From NCBI GenBank assembly GCA_911810475.1, contig OU461276.1, positions 250,823-314,822 of the forward strand: a DNA stretch of 64,000 nt. The letters run 5' to 3'. Under the pieces are notes generated by a model. That model had not been told where the DNA came from. It did no database searches and saw only the letters and a list, made by a program, of their open reading frames with translations. This document shows, in pieces, positions 1 to 11,349 of the stretch. This stretch comes from Candidatus Celerinatantimonas neptuna. Lineage in GTDB: Bacteria; Pseudomonadota; Gammaproteobacteria; Enterobacterales; Celerinatantimonadaceae. A program made the position numbers and the translations under genes. Positions within the stretch are counted from its first letter, which is position 1. Each line of letters begins with the position of its first letter.

Positions 1-205
1 TAAATTTAAACACCATATTCTGGCTCAGACCATAATATTTCAACACCAGAGCACATAACAAATCACCAGGAACACAAAAGCGTTTTGCCTGAGGATCATG
101 AATAGGATTAAAATCTCGGCATATACACTTTGCAAACAAACTTGCCTGCTCAGGAGTGATTACAACTCCTTCAGAACCATGCTGAAAATAATCATCTAGA
201 AACAT
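1..205 (-). CDS. DUF3581 family protein, 5' part only (cut by window start)
   Basis: The reverse strand from an ATG at 205 reads without a stop to the window edge, about 68 residues. It begins MFLDDYFQHGSEGVVITPEQ and contains DFNPIHD and RFCVPGDLLCALVL, which I recognise as the N-terminal part of DUF3581, a small cytosolic family of unknown role in marine Gammaproteobacteria. The FNPIHD and GDLL pattern resembles hot-dog-fold (MaoC-like) dehydratases, so a hot-dog fold is plausible but inferred. It lies on the same strand as yeaC, with 40 bases between them. The rest of the gene is outside the window, so length and integrity cannot be judged. Confidence 0.75.
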   Translation of the reverse strand, partial: MFLDDYFQHGSEGVVITPEQASLFAKCICRDFNPIHDPQAKRFCVPGDLLCALVLKYYGLSQNMVFKF

Positions 206-245
206 AAATTATCACTCATTCTTATCTTATTAATGCCACGCAGAA

Positions 246-548
246 TTAGTTATCATCTTCTGGTTTTAAGCGGGCAATCTCCACTGTTTCGGACTGAAAT
301 TGAGTTTTCAATTCTGACTTTGATTTCATCTCAATTTCTCCCCGACGGTTAACTGTCATATGTTGTGCTGAATTGTTGTAGCGAGATTGATACAATAACG
401 TCATCTGAAGCGCTTGCTGACGAGCATCACCGGTCACTACACGACCATCAGGCCAACGACCCGTTTCTACGGCGCTCATCAACCTCTGATAAACTTCTGG
501 CGTTATCATCGCCAACAGATCTTCAAGGCTATGTTCAGAGCCCTTCAT
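246..548 (-). CDS. yeaC: DUF1315 family protein YeaC
   Basis: A 100-residue cytosolic protein. The stretches MITPEVYQRLMSAVETGRWP and QHMTVNRRGEIEMKSKSEL match the DUF1315/YeaC family, whose E. coli member sits beside msrB and gapA. That same neighbourhood is kept here, although a lipoprotein gene and a glycogen operon have come between. There is no signal peptide, membrane segment or catalytic motif, and the function of the family is unknown. The C-terminus is slightly longer than in E. coli YeaC and ends in an acidic tail (KPEDDN). Confidence 0.85.
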   Translation of the reverse strand: MKGSEHSLEDLLAMITPEVYQRLMSAVETGRWPDGRVVTGDARQQALQMTLLYQSRYNNSAQHMTVNRRGEIEMKSKSELKTQFQSETVEIARLKPEDDN

Positions 549-1063
549 AATAATCTCCCGTCAGATGAAAAGCACACGATATCTGGGTATGCGATAAAAG
601 AACTCATTGTAATTTAGTTTGCTCCAAAAAATATTTCATTCTTACAATGAAATATTCACAACAATATATCAGCTCATTTACAAACAATTCAATCATCCAA
701 CATCAGAAAATAATCACCGTGGATATAATAAGCAGACTTTTTCCTTTTAAATTTTATGGCGTCTAATTGCAAACAAATGCCACATGATATTTAGTCAATA
801 AACGTTAATATGTCCACGATCAAGATAATCTCTTTAGATGTTATAGACTTAAAATTGAATCATTGTAAAATGCATGATATTTCATCGATTCTCCGTCATC
901 GTAACCTGTAGCAAAATGATGATGAAGATATTTTTCGCATTGATTCAAGATTGACTTACGTGTCAGCAAGCCAAATCGACCACATCATTGCGGATTTTAC
1001 CATAATGTCTATGCGCATCTATCATGCATATGATGAACGATAGTTTTACTCAATGCTCAAGGA
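549..1063. other. Intergenic region between divergent yeaC and DUF2989 gene
   Basis: About 515 AT-rich bases separating two divergently transcribed genes, so both promoters should lie here. I see no open frame with a ribosome site, no convincing palindrome and no repeat shared with the rest of the window. Confidence 0.5.
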
Positions 1064-1069
1064 TTGAAA

Positions 1070-1876
1070 GTGTCTGTGATTCGCCTATCGATATTGGTCC
1101 TGTTTACCCTGGCCTTAGCTGGCTGTGATCATACCGGTACGCCTTCTGTTCGAAGCATATGTCGCACATCCCCACAAATATGTGAAAACCTGAATCCAGG
1201 GGGCTGGTGTAATAACTCCCGGGAACGTCTCATACAGTCACGCTGGCATTATCAAAAAAGTGCATCTAATAAAAATCGCTATTTACTTCTTAGCGCACTG
1301 AACAAGTATCAACGATGTATTGCTATTATCGCCCAAATAGAACCCACTAAAAATAAACAACGCAAAACTGGCCGCACAGAAGTCCTTCTGTCAACTATCA
1401 AACAAATTAAAGGTCTGGAAGCTCAGGTTAAATATCGAACCGACCTGTTCTCACTCTATTATCGCTGGAGTCAAATGGGTGATCTAAAAGCCAAGCAACA
1501 ATTTATTGCCAAGCAAAATACACCCCAGATGCAAGACCCTATATTACTATGGGCTCTGGCAACGCTATATCACCAGAATGATCCTCAAAAAAGTCTGCAT
1601 TTAATGAAACAAACCCTGGCAAATTATAAAAAGAAACGCCCTCTACCTGTTGGGATACTTGAAGGCATTGCGACTCAATACATGCGATTAAATCGCATTG
1701 ACCAGGCTTATACCTGGTCTCTAGTTGCAGAAAAAGTAACTGGAGTTAAAACCAATAAAGAACAATTTAATCTTTATCGCCAGTTTAGCGATGAGCAGAT
1801 TGAACAGTTTAAAAATAAAGCGGATCACATTGCTAAATTGATCCATAAAGGGCAGTATCAACCGGATCAAAAATAA
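1070..1876 (+). CDS. DUF2989 family lipoprotein
   Basis: A secreted lipoprotein of about 268 residues. A hydrophobic leader (RLSILVLFTLALAGC) ends in a lipobox LAGC, so it should be lipid-anchored in the envelope. The mature part contains SICRTSPQICENLN and GGWCNNSRE, typical of DUF2989, followed by a helical region that looks like degenerate tetratricopeptide hairpins (ALATLYHQNDPQKSLHLM, then IATQYMRLNRIDQAYTW). Function unknown. I chose GTG at 1070 because AAGGA at 1059-1063 touches an upstream in-frame TTG at 1064 but is correctly spaced for the GTG. In related marine bacteria this gene also stands near msrB/gapA. It converges with msrB. Confidence 0.8.
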   Translation: MSVIRLSILVLFTLALAGCDHTGTPSVRSICRTSPQICENLNPGGWCNNSRERLIQSRWHYQKSASNKNRYLLLSALNKYQRCIAIIAQIEPTKNKQRKTGRTEVLLSTIKQIKGLEAQVKYRTDLFSLYYRWSQMGDLKAKQQFIAKQNTPQMQDPILLWALATLYHQNDPQKSLHLMKQTLANYKKKRPLPVGILEGIATQYMRLNRIDQAYTWSLVAEKVTGVKTNKEQFNLYRQFSDEQIEQFKNKADHIAKLIHKGQYQPDQK

Positions 1877-1972
1877 TTAAGTCTCATATCCTTTAAGCGT
1901 GAATAACATTTTCATCACTGTTGGTTATTCATTGAAACAATGATTCAATCATCCCGAACTATACAGCTTTTG

Positions 1973-2362
1973 TCACTCTTCCTTAAAGGACATGGCAACA
2001 GAATTAATACAATAGCGGTCCCCCGTCTCTGTCGGACCATCTTCAAAGACATGTCCAAAATGGGCATCACAATGGGCACAACGCACTTCGATACGATGCA
2101 TACCATGGCTAAAATCATCAATATACAAAATGGCATTTTTATCGACCGGACGGTCAAAACTGAGCCAGCCACACCCTGAATCAAACTTAGCATCAGAGTA
2201 AAACAGCGGCTTATGACAACAGGCACAATGATAAAAACCTGTTTTGCGATTATTTAAGAGGGCCCCGGTAAATGGTGCTTCCGTTTCTCCTAAGCGACAA
2301 ACACGATAAGTTTGTGGATCCAATGATTCTTTCCAATGATTTTCAGAGCGTTTTTCACCCAT
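1973..2362 (-). CDS. msrB: Peptide-methionine (R)-S-oxide reductase MsrB
   Basis: Repairs oxidised proteins by reducing methionine-R-sulfoxide, with thioredoxin as electron donor, in the cytosol. The 129-residue protein has the two zinc-binding CxxC pairs (CACC and CAHC) and the catalytic cysteine in [11 protein letters not shown] near the C-terminus. The usual GWPSF segment reads GWLSFDRPV, a mild variation. An in-frame GTG exists at 2374, but ATG at 2362 gives the normal N-terminus. Position next to yeaC and gapA agrees with E. coli. It converges with the DUF2989 gene and is read in the same direction as the glycogen operon, from which it is separated by a repeat remnant. Confidence 0.93.
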   Translation of the reverse strand: MGEKRSENHWKESLDPQTYRVCRLGETEAPFTGALLNNRKTGFYHCACCHKPLFYSDAKFDSGCGWLSFDRPVDKNAILYIDDFSHGMHRIEVRCAHCDAHFGHVFEDGPTETGDRYCINSVAMSFKEE

Positions 2363-2446
2363 AACATATACCACTTTTAACAGATTGGATAATCAGTATT
2401 TTGCCGAAAAAACAATTTATTAACCACAGGCTAAACCATTATTTAA

Positions 2447-2535
2447 CTTAATCCCAACTCGGAATAAAAAGTCGCAATAAATCGCAATTAATTCAGGAGC
2501 TGTCAGGATTGTTTTCTGATGTGGAAATGAATGTT
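2447..2535 (+). repeat. Degenerate partial copy of the 199-bp inverted-repeat element
   Basis: This stretch aligns base by base with the left part of the element at 20553-20751. Both begin TTAA(T/C)C(C/T)CAACTCGG(A/G)ATAA, continue with an AAGTC(G/A)CAA block and then share TGTCAGG followed by TTGTTTTCTGATGTGG. The right inverted repeat is missing, although GAGTTGAATCACTTATCCG just downstream may be its worn remnant. It lies in the gap between glgX and msrB. Confidence 0.65.
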
Positions 2536-2585
2536 GAAATCGAGTTGAATCACTTATCCGAAAAAACTTTCTTATACCGTTATAC

Positions 2586-4700
2586 CTACCATAATTGTCT
2601 TTTTTCTAAAAGCTGCAATGAACAGGGAACCAGAATACTGTTCAGACCTGATAACATCCGTTCACCATCAGCGACTTCATCAAAACGGGTATCGATACAA
2701 CGAAACCAACCCCAACCGATCCCCGGATCAGGTAAATGGAAACGCAGATGTTGATCACTTGCATTAACGAGCAATAAAATATGTTCCTGACACCCACTAT
2801 GGCAATAATACTCCACCATAATGGCTCTATTATACCCTTGTTCCCAATCGCTTGATTCCATCGGCTGATTATTTGGCTTAAGCCAACGAATACCATGCTC
2901 GTTTGAATGAGTCCTTAATCCTGAAAAATGGTCATTTGCCAAATACAGATGACTAATTAATTGAAAACGTTGACGAAAAGCAATCATCGACTGAGTAAAC
3001 CGAATAAGAGACTCATTCACGCTTGCAAGTTCCCAATCCACCCAACTAATCGAATTATCCTGACAATAAGCATTATTATTGCCTTGTTGAGTTCGTCCAA
3101 ACTCATCACCTGCCAAAAAATGAGGGGTCCCCTGAGCAAGAAACAAAGAAGCAATTAAATTACGTTTTTGTTGATTCCGAATCGACAAAATTTTCAGATC
3201 ATTAGTCGGTCCTTCACAGCCATAATTATCTGATAAATTATGGCCATGACCATCACGGTTATTCTCTTTATTTTTTTCATTATGGCGCTGCTTATAACTC
3301 ACCATGTCATCTAAGGTAAATCCATCGTGGTAACAGATAAAATTCATACTGGAATGAATACTCCGAAAATCAGCCGGAAACAGATCCCTGGAGCCTAACA
3401 TTCGAGTTGCAAACTCACCTAACTGACCACCATCGCCGCGCCAAAAAGCCCGAATATTATCCCGAAAATGATCATTACATTCACGCCAATCATAGGGGAA
3501 ACCACCAACCTGATACCCATCAGGCCCGATATCCCAGGGTTCTGCAATCAGTTTGACCTGATTAAGTATAGGGTCTTGCTGGAGTAATTTAAAAAATGTA
3601 TTAAAGGCACTAAAACCATGCCATTCACGCCCTACTGTAACCGCTAGATCAAACCGAAATCCATCGACTTGCATATCCTCAGCCCAATATCTCAGGCAAT
3701 CAACCACCAGACGCAAAGTAATCGGATCAGCAACATTAACCGTATTACCGCACCCGCTGTAATTGGTATAACACTGATAATCTAACCCTGAACCATTTTG
3801 TTCAAACAAATAGTAATGGCGATTAGAAAACCCTCTGAAGCTAATCACCGGCCCACCTTTTCCCCCTTCAGCCGTATGATTAAATACCACATCGAGAATC
3901 ACTTCAAACCCATGTCGATGAAGCTCACGAACCATTGTTTTAAACTCAGTCACAGCATCTCTTAGCGCATAACGGGGTTCTGGAGCGAAAAATGCGATAG
4001 GGTTATATCCCCAATAATTCGTCAGCCCCAGAGACATCAGGCGAGATTCACTCATAAATGCCGCAACAGGCATCAACTGTAAACTGGTCACACCTAACGA
4101 TTTTAGATAATGAAGGACCGGGGGTTGAATTAGCCCCAAATATCTCCCCCGATAAGGTTCATCAACTTCTGGATGCTGTTTCGTAAATCCTTTGACGTGT
4201 AATTCATAAACGATAGTTTGTGAATCACTGACTTTCGGTTTCTCAACGCTCTGCCAGTCAAAATGATCATCAGTCACGACTGATTTAGCAATCATTGCTC
4301 CGTCATTTTGCTCATATAACTTTGCATTCCAGATTTGCGGCCGATTCAGAGCTTTCGCATAAGGGTCTATCAATAATTTATCGGGAATGAAGATTTGTCC
4401 CCAATTGGGTTTAAAATCACCATATACCCGATATCCATACAATTGACCTGGTTTAATCCCTTTCACATAACCAAAATGAAAAGAACCAAATTTCCCGGGT
4501 AATATAAACCGGCAGATTTCCTTTTCATCAGAATCAAACAAGCAGAGTTCCACCTGCCTAGCTACGCCGGCAAAAACTGAAAAATTGCACCCGTATTGAT
4601 CCAATGTTGCTCCCAAAGGGGAACGCTGTCCGGTATAGAGCGACAACCTTTCCTGACGCTCTAACGGCTTCTTGGAATGGAGCAACTGGGATACATCCAT
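2586..4700 (-). CDS. glgX: Glycogen debranching enzyme GlgX (isoamylase type)
   Basis: Hydrolyses alpha-1,6 branch links of phosphorylase-limit glycogen in the cytosol. The 704-residue protein starts with a CBM48-type beta-sandwich (RSPLGATLDQYGCNFSVFAG), followed by a GH13 barrel. Barrel motifs are visible in order: DVVFNHTAEG, GFRFDLAVTV (nucleophile Asp), LIAEPWDIG (general acid Glu) and CYHDGFTLDDMVSY (transition-state Asp). It is somewhat longer than E. coli GlgX (about 657). It is the last gene of malQ-glgB-glgX, 4 bases after glgB, so the three are surely co-transcribed. No glgC, glgA or glgP is present in the window. Confidence 0.95.
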   Translation of the reverse strand: MDVSQLLHSKKPLERQERLSLYTGQRSPLGATLDQYGCNFSVFAGVARQVELCLFDSDEKEICRFILPGKFGSFHFGYVKGIKPGQLYGYRVYGDFKPNWGQIFIPDKLLIDPYAKALNRPQIWNAKLYEQNDGAMIAKSVVTDDHFDWQSVEKPKVSDSQTIVYELHVKGFTKQHPEVDEPYRGRYLGLIQPPVLHYLKSLGVTSLQLMPVAAFMSESRLMSLGLTNYWGYNPIAFFAPEPRYALRDAVTEFKTMVRELHRHGFEVILDVVFNHTAEGGKGGPVISFRGFSNRHYYLFEQNGSGLDYQCYTNYSGCGNTVNVADPITLRLVVDCLRYWAEDMQVDGFRFDLAVTVGREWHGFSAFNTFFKLLQQDPILNQVKLIAEPWDIGPDGYQVGGFPYDWRECNDHFRDNIRAFWRGDGGQLGEFATRMLGSRDLFPADFRSIHSSMNFICYHDGFTLDDMVSYKQRHNEKNKENNRDGHGHNLSDNYGCEGPTNDLKILSIRNQQKRNLIASLFLAQGTPHFLAGDEFGRTQQGNNNAYCQDNSISWVDWELASVNESLIRFTQSMIAFRQRFQLISHLYLANDHFSGLRTHSNEHGIRWLKPNNQPMESSDWEQGYNRAIMVEYYCHSGCQEHILLLVNASDQHLRFHLPDPGIGWGWFRCIDTRFDEVADGERMLSGLNSILVPCSLQLLEKRQLW

Positions 4701-4704
4701 AAAG

Positions 4705-6906
4705 CTAACTATCCTCGACTAGCTGCAAATAGATAGTCGCTAATGGTGGAAGATGCAAAGCAATCGAATGCTCCCGTCCCTGCCAGCTAATGGCCTCAAC
4801 ATCGATGCACTGACCAGGTGCATAATCACTCCCCCAATAACAGCTATCATCGGTATTAAACACAACCCGGTAACACCCGGGCAAAGGCACCCCTAACCGA
4901 TAATCATCATAAGTCACTGGTGTAAAGTTACAAACCACAATAATCATCTCTTGCGAATAAAGGGCATGTCGCTCAAAAGCCAGAATACTACGCTGCCAAT
5001 CACCAAAATCAATCCAGGTAAACCCCTCATGCTGATTATCACCTTCATATAATGCCGGGTGTTGTCGGTAAAACTGATTCAGGGCTCTTGTTAACATTTG
5101 TTGACCATGATGACGAGGATACTTCAAAATATCCCATTCAATACTTCCATCATGATTCCATTCGCATACCTGAGCAATTTCATTACCCATGAAGTTTAAT
5201 TTTTTGCCAGGATGAGCAAACATAAAACCGGTATAAGCCCGCAAATTAGCAGCCTGTTGCCATTCATCTCCCGGCATTTTACCCAACAAAGAGCCTTTCC
5301 CATACACCACTTCATCATGAGAAAGTGGAAGTATGAAATTTTCATCATAGTTGTAGACCATCGCAAACGTCATCTCATTGTGATGATATTTACGGTAGAT
5401 CGGATCTTGTTGCATATATTGAAGTGAATCATGCATCCACCCCATATTCCATTTAAAACCAAAACCTAATCCTCCCAGATAAGTTGGTTTTGAAACGCCA
5501 GCAAAAGCTGTAGACTCTTCAGCAATGGTCATGGCTTTTGGAAATTCTCTATAAACCTCTTCATTGAACCATTTGAGCAGGCTTATCGCTTCATAGTTCT
5601 CATTACCGCCATCGACGTTCGGTATCCATTCCCCTTCTTCCCGAGAATAATCCCAGTACAACATCGAAGCAACAGCATCCACTCTTACCCCATCAACATG
5701 AAAATAATCAAACCAAATCAATGCACTGGAAATCAAAAAACGCCGAACAGTATCACGCCCGAAATCATAAATGTAACTGTTCCAGTCTTTGTGCCAGCCT
5801 CGGCGTGGATCTTCATATTCATAAAGATGAGAGCCATCAAAGTTTGCTAACCCGTGAGAATCTGATGGAAAATGAGCAGGAACCCAATCAACGAACACAC
5901 CAATGCCGGCCTGGTGGCATCGATCCACAAGGTATTTAAAATCATCTGGATTACCATACCGGCTTGTCGGAGAAAACAAGCCAATAGGTTGATACCCCCA
6001 GGAACCATCGAACGGATGCTCAGTAATCGGCATCAGTTCTATATGGGTATACCCCATATCCTTGACATAATCGACCAGTTCACCAGCAAGCTCCCGATAA
6101 TTCAAAGAGGCCCAGCCAAAACTATTATGTTGTCGCTTCCAGGACCCCAAATGAACTTCATAAATACTCATTGGCTGGTGAATTGGATCAACATGACGAG
6201 CAAACCATTGAGCATCCTGCCATTTATATACCTGGTGATCCCAAACAACCGATGCAAAAGACGGATACTGCTCAGCAAAAAACCCCACTGGATCCGCCTT
6301 ATGCGGCAATCTGGCACCATGACTATCTTTAAGTTCATATTTATAACGCTGACCGACTGCCAGTTCCGGTACAAATAAAACCCAATGTCCGTCCTGACAA
6401 CGTTCCATAGGATGGCAACGTCCATCCCACTGGTTAAAATCACCGATAAGACTGACGCTGCTGGCATTCGGGGCATACACAGCAAATCGAACACCTGAAA
6501 CCACATGAGGTCCAATATTCGCCTGAGTGACTTGTGCACCTAAAACCCTATACCAACTCCGTAGCTCCTGATCTAACCGTTCTAATCCATTAAATGCCTG
6601 ATGTTTAAATTCATAAGGATCCCAGCATATAACCTGTGAATCGCAATAATCGATCTGATACTGATAACCATCGATAAAATCACCGACATTGCGAAGCTCA
6701 AACAATCCCCGGTCATCAATACATTGCATCGACTGACATATTTTATGATCAACCGAGACAACACTGACATTTTTAGCCTGGGGATACCAACACCGAATAA
6801 GTGATTCATTATCACTACTAAGCCATCCTAATTCTGAAAATGGCTGCGCTAATCGAACTTCTTCCAATGTTGCAACTAACGGATGCGTCACTTGTTCTGC
6901 ATTCAT
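4705..6906 (-). CDS. glgB: 1,4-alpha-glucan branching enzyme GlgB
   Basis: Introduces alpha-1,6 branches into glycogen by cutting and transferring alpha-1,4 chains. The 733-residue protein has the full-length GlgB arrangement: an N-terminal beta-sandwich module, CBM48 (GVRFAVYAPNASSVSLIGDF), the GH13 barrel and a C-terminal beta domain. Catalytic motifs: DWVPAHF, GVRVDAVASMLY (nucleophile Asp), TIAEESTAF (acid/base Glu) and PLSHDEVVYGKGS. The ATG at 6906 was preferred to the in-frame GTG at 6909 because an AGGAT site lies at proper distance. It sits between malQ (78 bases upstream) and glgX (4 bases downstream). Confidence 0.96.
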   Translation of the reverse strand: MNAEQVTHPLVATLEEVRLAQPFSELGWLSSDNESLIRCWYPQAKNVSVVSVDHKICQSMQCIDDRGLFELRNVGDFIDGYQYQIDYCDSQVICWDPYEFKHQAFNGLERLDQELRSWYRVLGAQVTQANIGPHVVSGVRFAVYAPNASSVSLIGDFNQWDGRCHPMERCQDGHWVLFVPELAVGQRYKYELKDSHGARLPHKADPVGFFAEQYPSFASVVWDHQVYKWQDAQWFARHVDPIHQPMSIYEVHLGSWKRQHNSFGWASLNYRELAGELVDYVKDMGYTHIELMPITEHPFDGSWGYQPIGLFSPTSRYGNPDDFKYLVDRCHQAGIGVFVDWVPAHFPSDSHGLANFDGSHLYEYEDPRRGWHKDWNSYIYDFGRDTVRRFLISSALIWFDYFHVDGVRVDAVASMLYWDYSREEGEWIPNVDGGNENYEAISLLKWFNEEVYREFPKAMTIAEESTAFAGVSKPTYLGGLGFGFKWNMGWMHDSLQYMQQDPIYRKYHHNEMTFAMVYNYDENFILPLSHDEVVYGKGSLLGKMPGDEWQQAANLRAYTGFMFAHPGKKLNFMGNEIAQVCEWNHDGSIEWDILKYPRHHGQQMLTRALNQFYRQHPALYEGDNQHEGFTWIDFGDWQRSILAFERHALYSQEMIIVVCNFTPVTYDDYRLGVPLPGCYRVVFNTDDSCYWGSDYAPGQCIDVEAISWQGREHSIALHLPPLATIYLQLVEDS

Positions 6907-6984
6907 CACTTAAATCCTATCCTCAGTTGGCTTTAACCAACATTAATGATAATTAAATCAAATTAAAACTAAAACATTCCTTTG

Positions 6985-9213
6985 TTATTGATGAAATAAG
7001 TGCTTACTACTTAAGTGTCTTGCAGAGCTAAGCTGTTGCATCAACAGAATAATCTGCGGATCACTAAACATCTGCTCAAGCGTCTGGTTTAATTTACGCC
7101 GCCAGTTCGGATATTCCTGGCTTGTTCCGGGAATATTGACAGGTTGCTCCATATCCAGCCAGTCCTCAAGTTGCAATGATAACAAAGCTGAATTCCCCCG
7201 AGCCATATGGGTTTGCATACCATAGCTGAGCGTCTGATCCATGGGAACCCAGGCAGCATCATGCCCAATCCACTGAGGAATTGAATGATGACCATGCAAG
7301 CTATCTAAAATTCGCTGTTTACAATACAACCTGCCATCAAATAATTTTTTCAAATGAATCGGATCAGGATATAACCCCAATTGCTGGCCTAGCTTAAGAT
7401 CCTCACAATGCCAGAACCCTTTTAATGTCGCCATATCATGTGTTGTTAATGCCGCAAGAGCCTGCTCCGGATAATACTGAGGAGAAATATAACCACCGTC
7501 AGGCGCTTGAGAGAAAAAAAATATACGGTATGAATGGATCCCATTATCCTGAAGTATATGAGAAATTCCTTTAGGAACCGTACCCAAATCTTCTCCGACC
7601 ACTAAACATTGATTCCGGTGACTTTCTAATACCAAGATAGCCAAAAGATCATTTAATGGATACTGAACATACGCACCATCTTTAGCTTCTTTACCTGCGG
7701 GAACCCACCATAGTCGTAGAAGCCCCATCACATGATCAATTCGTAATGCTCCACCAGCATGCATACTATGCCGGAATAAATCGATCAAGGGTTGATAATG
7801 ACGTTTTTTCAGCTCGATGGGATCCATCGGAGGAAGCCCCCAATTCTGCCCTAAAGGACCCAAGACATCTGGCGGGGCACCAACATGTACATTTAAATTA
7901 TAAATTTGATGGTCGCGCCATGCCTCCTGGCTCCCTGAACTGACACCAACAGCCACATCAAGCAGTAATCCAATGATCATATTTTCTTTTTTGGTTTGTC
8001 TGGCAACCTGTTCTAACTGTTCATCCGCAATCCACTGCAGCCAGGTATAAAAACAAACATCATCAGAGTGTTCTTCACTCCACTGCCGAACCGCATTACT
8101 CGAATAATCCTGAAATTCGACCGGCCAGTCACACCAGTGCGATAGCTGATCATCTTGTTCCCGAAAATAAACTTGCAAAGCATCAAATGTGGCCTGAGCG
8201 TTTAATTCATCACCTTCTTTCTGGTAAAAAGATTTAAATGTCAAACGACGTTCATGATTTGGGGAGAGCTGTTGAAATTGTTTAAAAACTAAATGGAGCA
8301 TGGAAAGCTTTAATTCCATGACTGCTGAATAATCGATCCAGTCAAGCGCTCGAAGCTCATCCAGTCGCTGTTGAAAATCATAAGAGTAAACATGACTTAT
8401 TGCTTCACTTTGTGAAAACTCATCAATTGCTTCTACATCAATATAGATAGTGTTAAGCCACTGACGTGAAGATGGACTATAAGGGCTCGCATGTTCAGGC
8501 CACCCCGGATATAAAGCATGTAACGGATTCAGCCCGATAAAGTTTCCACCGCCTTTAGCTATATGCTGAACCAATGTCATCAAATCTGAAAAATCACCAA
8601 TCCCCCAGTTTCTCTGACTTCGCAATGCATAAAGCTGAACCGTCACTCCCCAAACTTTAGCCCCATCATAAATTTGGAAAGGTTTGTAAGCCGATGTCGG
8701 TGCAACGATATAACAACTTTCAGAAAAAGGTTCATCTTGATCGGAATACTGAAGCAGTAACTGATGATAACCACATTCCAGTTCAATCTCCGTATCAATC
8801 CAACACGCCATGATTTCATCATGGCGAAGGATTTCATGCTGCTCAAGCGGACATTGATCAGGACAGATTGTCCCGGAAAACAATTGTCCCTGTTCTGTCT
8901 TTACCTTCCACTCAAAAGTAGTGTGGATATCACCCTGACGATAACGCAGCAAAAACCGTACAGGTTCGCCAATACGAGAAGTTGTCACTGGCTCTAACCC
9001 TAATTGCCAGTAATTTTCTAAATCACGATTCAACTGTTGATGTAGTACGTTATCATCATCAATGTCATACCCCATTGCTTTAAGTAAGGCACATAGGTTT
9101 TCTGAATCAACATCTGTTTCATTCCCCCAGGCATCAATAAAATGGCGGGTAATACCATGCAAATTCAAAAGTTTTTCTACATCAGAATCATTTATACTTA
9201 CGCGTTCATTCAT
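6985..9213 (-). CDS. malQ: 4-alpha-glucanotransferase (amylomaltase) MalQ
   Basis: Disproportionates maltodextrins, releasing glucose and building longer glucans that phosphorylase can use. The 742-residue protein is GH77, with an N-terminal extension of about 160 residues typical of bacterial MalQ. Motifs: GGGNFIGLNPLHAL, LRIDHVMGLLRLWWVP (nucleophile Asp), LVVGEDLGTVP (acid/base Glu) and ALTTHDMATLKGFW. First gene of the malQ-glgB-glgX operon, with its promoter in the long gap upstream. Having maltodextrin and glycogen enzymes in one operon suggests recycling of glycogen breakdown products. No malP is adjacent. Confidence 0.95.
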   Translation of the reverse strand: MNERVSINDSDVEKLLNLHGITRHFIDAWGNETDVDSENLCALLKAMGYDIDDDNVLHQQLNRDLENYWQLGLEPVTTSRIGEPVRFLLRYRQGDIHTTFEWKVKTEQGQLFSGTICPDQCPLEQHEILRHDEIMACWIDTEIELECGYHQLLLQYSDQDEPFSESCYIVAPTSAYKPFQIYDGAKVWGVTVQLYALRSQRNWGIGDFSDLMTLVQHIAKGGGNFIGLNPLHALYPGWPEHASPYSPSSRQWLNTIYIDVEAIDEFSQSEAISHVYSYDFQQRLDELRALDWIDYSAVMELKLSMLHLVFKQFQQLSPNHERRLTFKSFYQKEGDELNAQATFDALQVYFREQDDQLSHWCDWPVEFQDYSSNAVRQWSEEHSDDVCFYTWLQWIADEQLEQVARQTKKENMIIGLLLDVAVGVSSGSQEAWRDHQIYNLNVHVGAPPDVLGPLGQNWGLPPMDPIELKKRHYQPLIDLFRHSMHAGGALRIDHVMGLLRLWWVPAGKEAKDGAYVQYPLNDLLAILVLESHRNQCLVVGEDLGTVPKGISHILQDNGIHSYRIFFFSQAPDGGYISPQYYPEQALAALTTHDMATLKGFWHCEDLKLGQQLGLYPDPIHLKKLFDGRLYCKQRILDSLHGHHSIPQWIGHDAAWVPMDQTLSYGMQTHMARGNSALLSLQLEDWLDMEQPVNIPGTSQEYPNWRRKLNQTLEQMFSDPQIILLMQQLSSARHLSSKHLFHQ

Positions 9214-11281
<2,068 letters not shown>

Positions 11282-11310
11282 TAGACTGAGCTGTTAACCA
11301 TAGAATTTAT

Positions 11311-11335
11311 AGGGTAGCGTAAGCTACCCTTTTTT
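11311..11335 (+). terminator. Rho-independent terminator after gapA
   Basis: AGGGTAGC-GTAA-GCTACCCT forms an 8-bp perfect stem with a four-base loop, followed directly by a run of T. It lies 30 bases after the gapA stop. The Shine-Dalgarno of yeaD begins just after the T run, so yeaD may receive only read-through transcription. Confidence 0.93.
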
Positions 11336-11349
11336 ATAGGAGAAAACCA

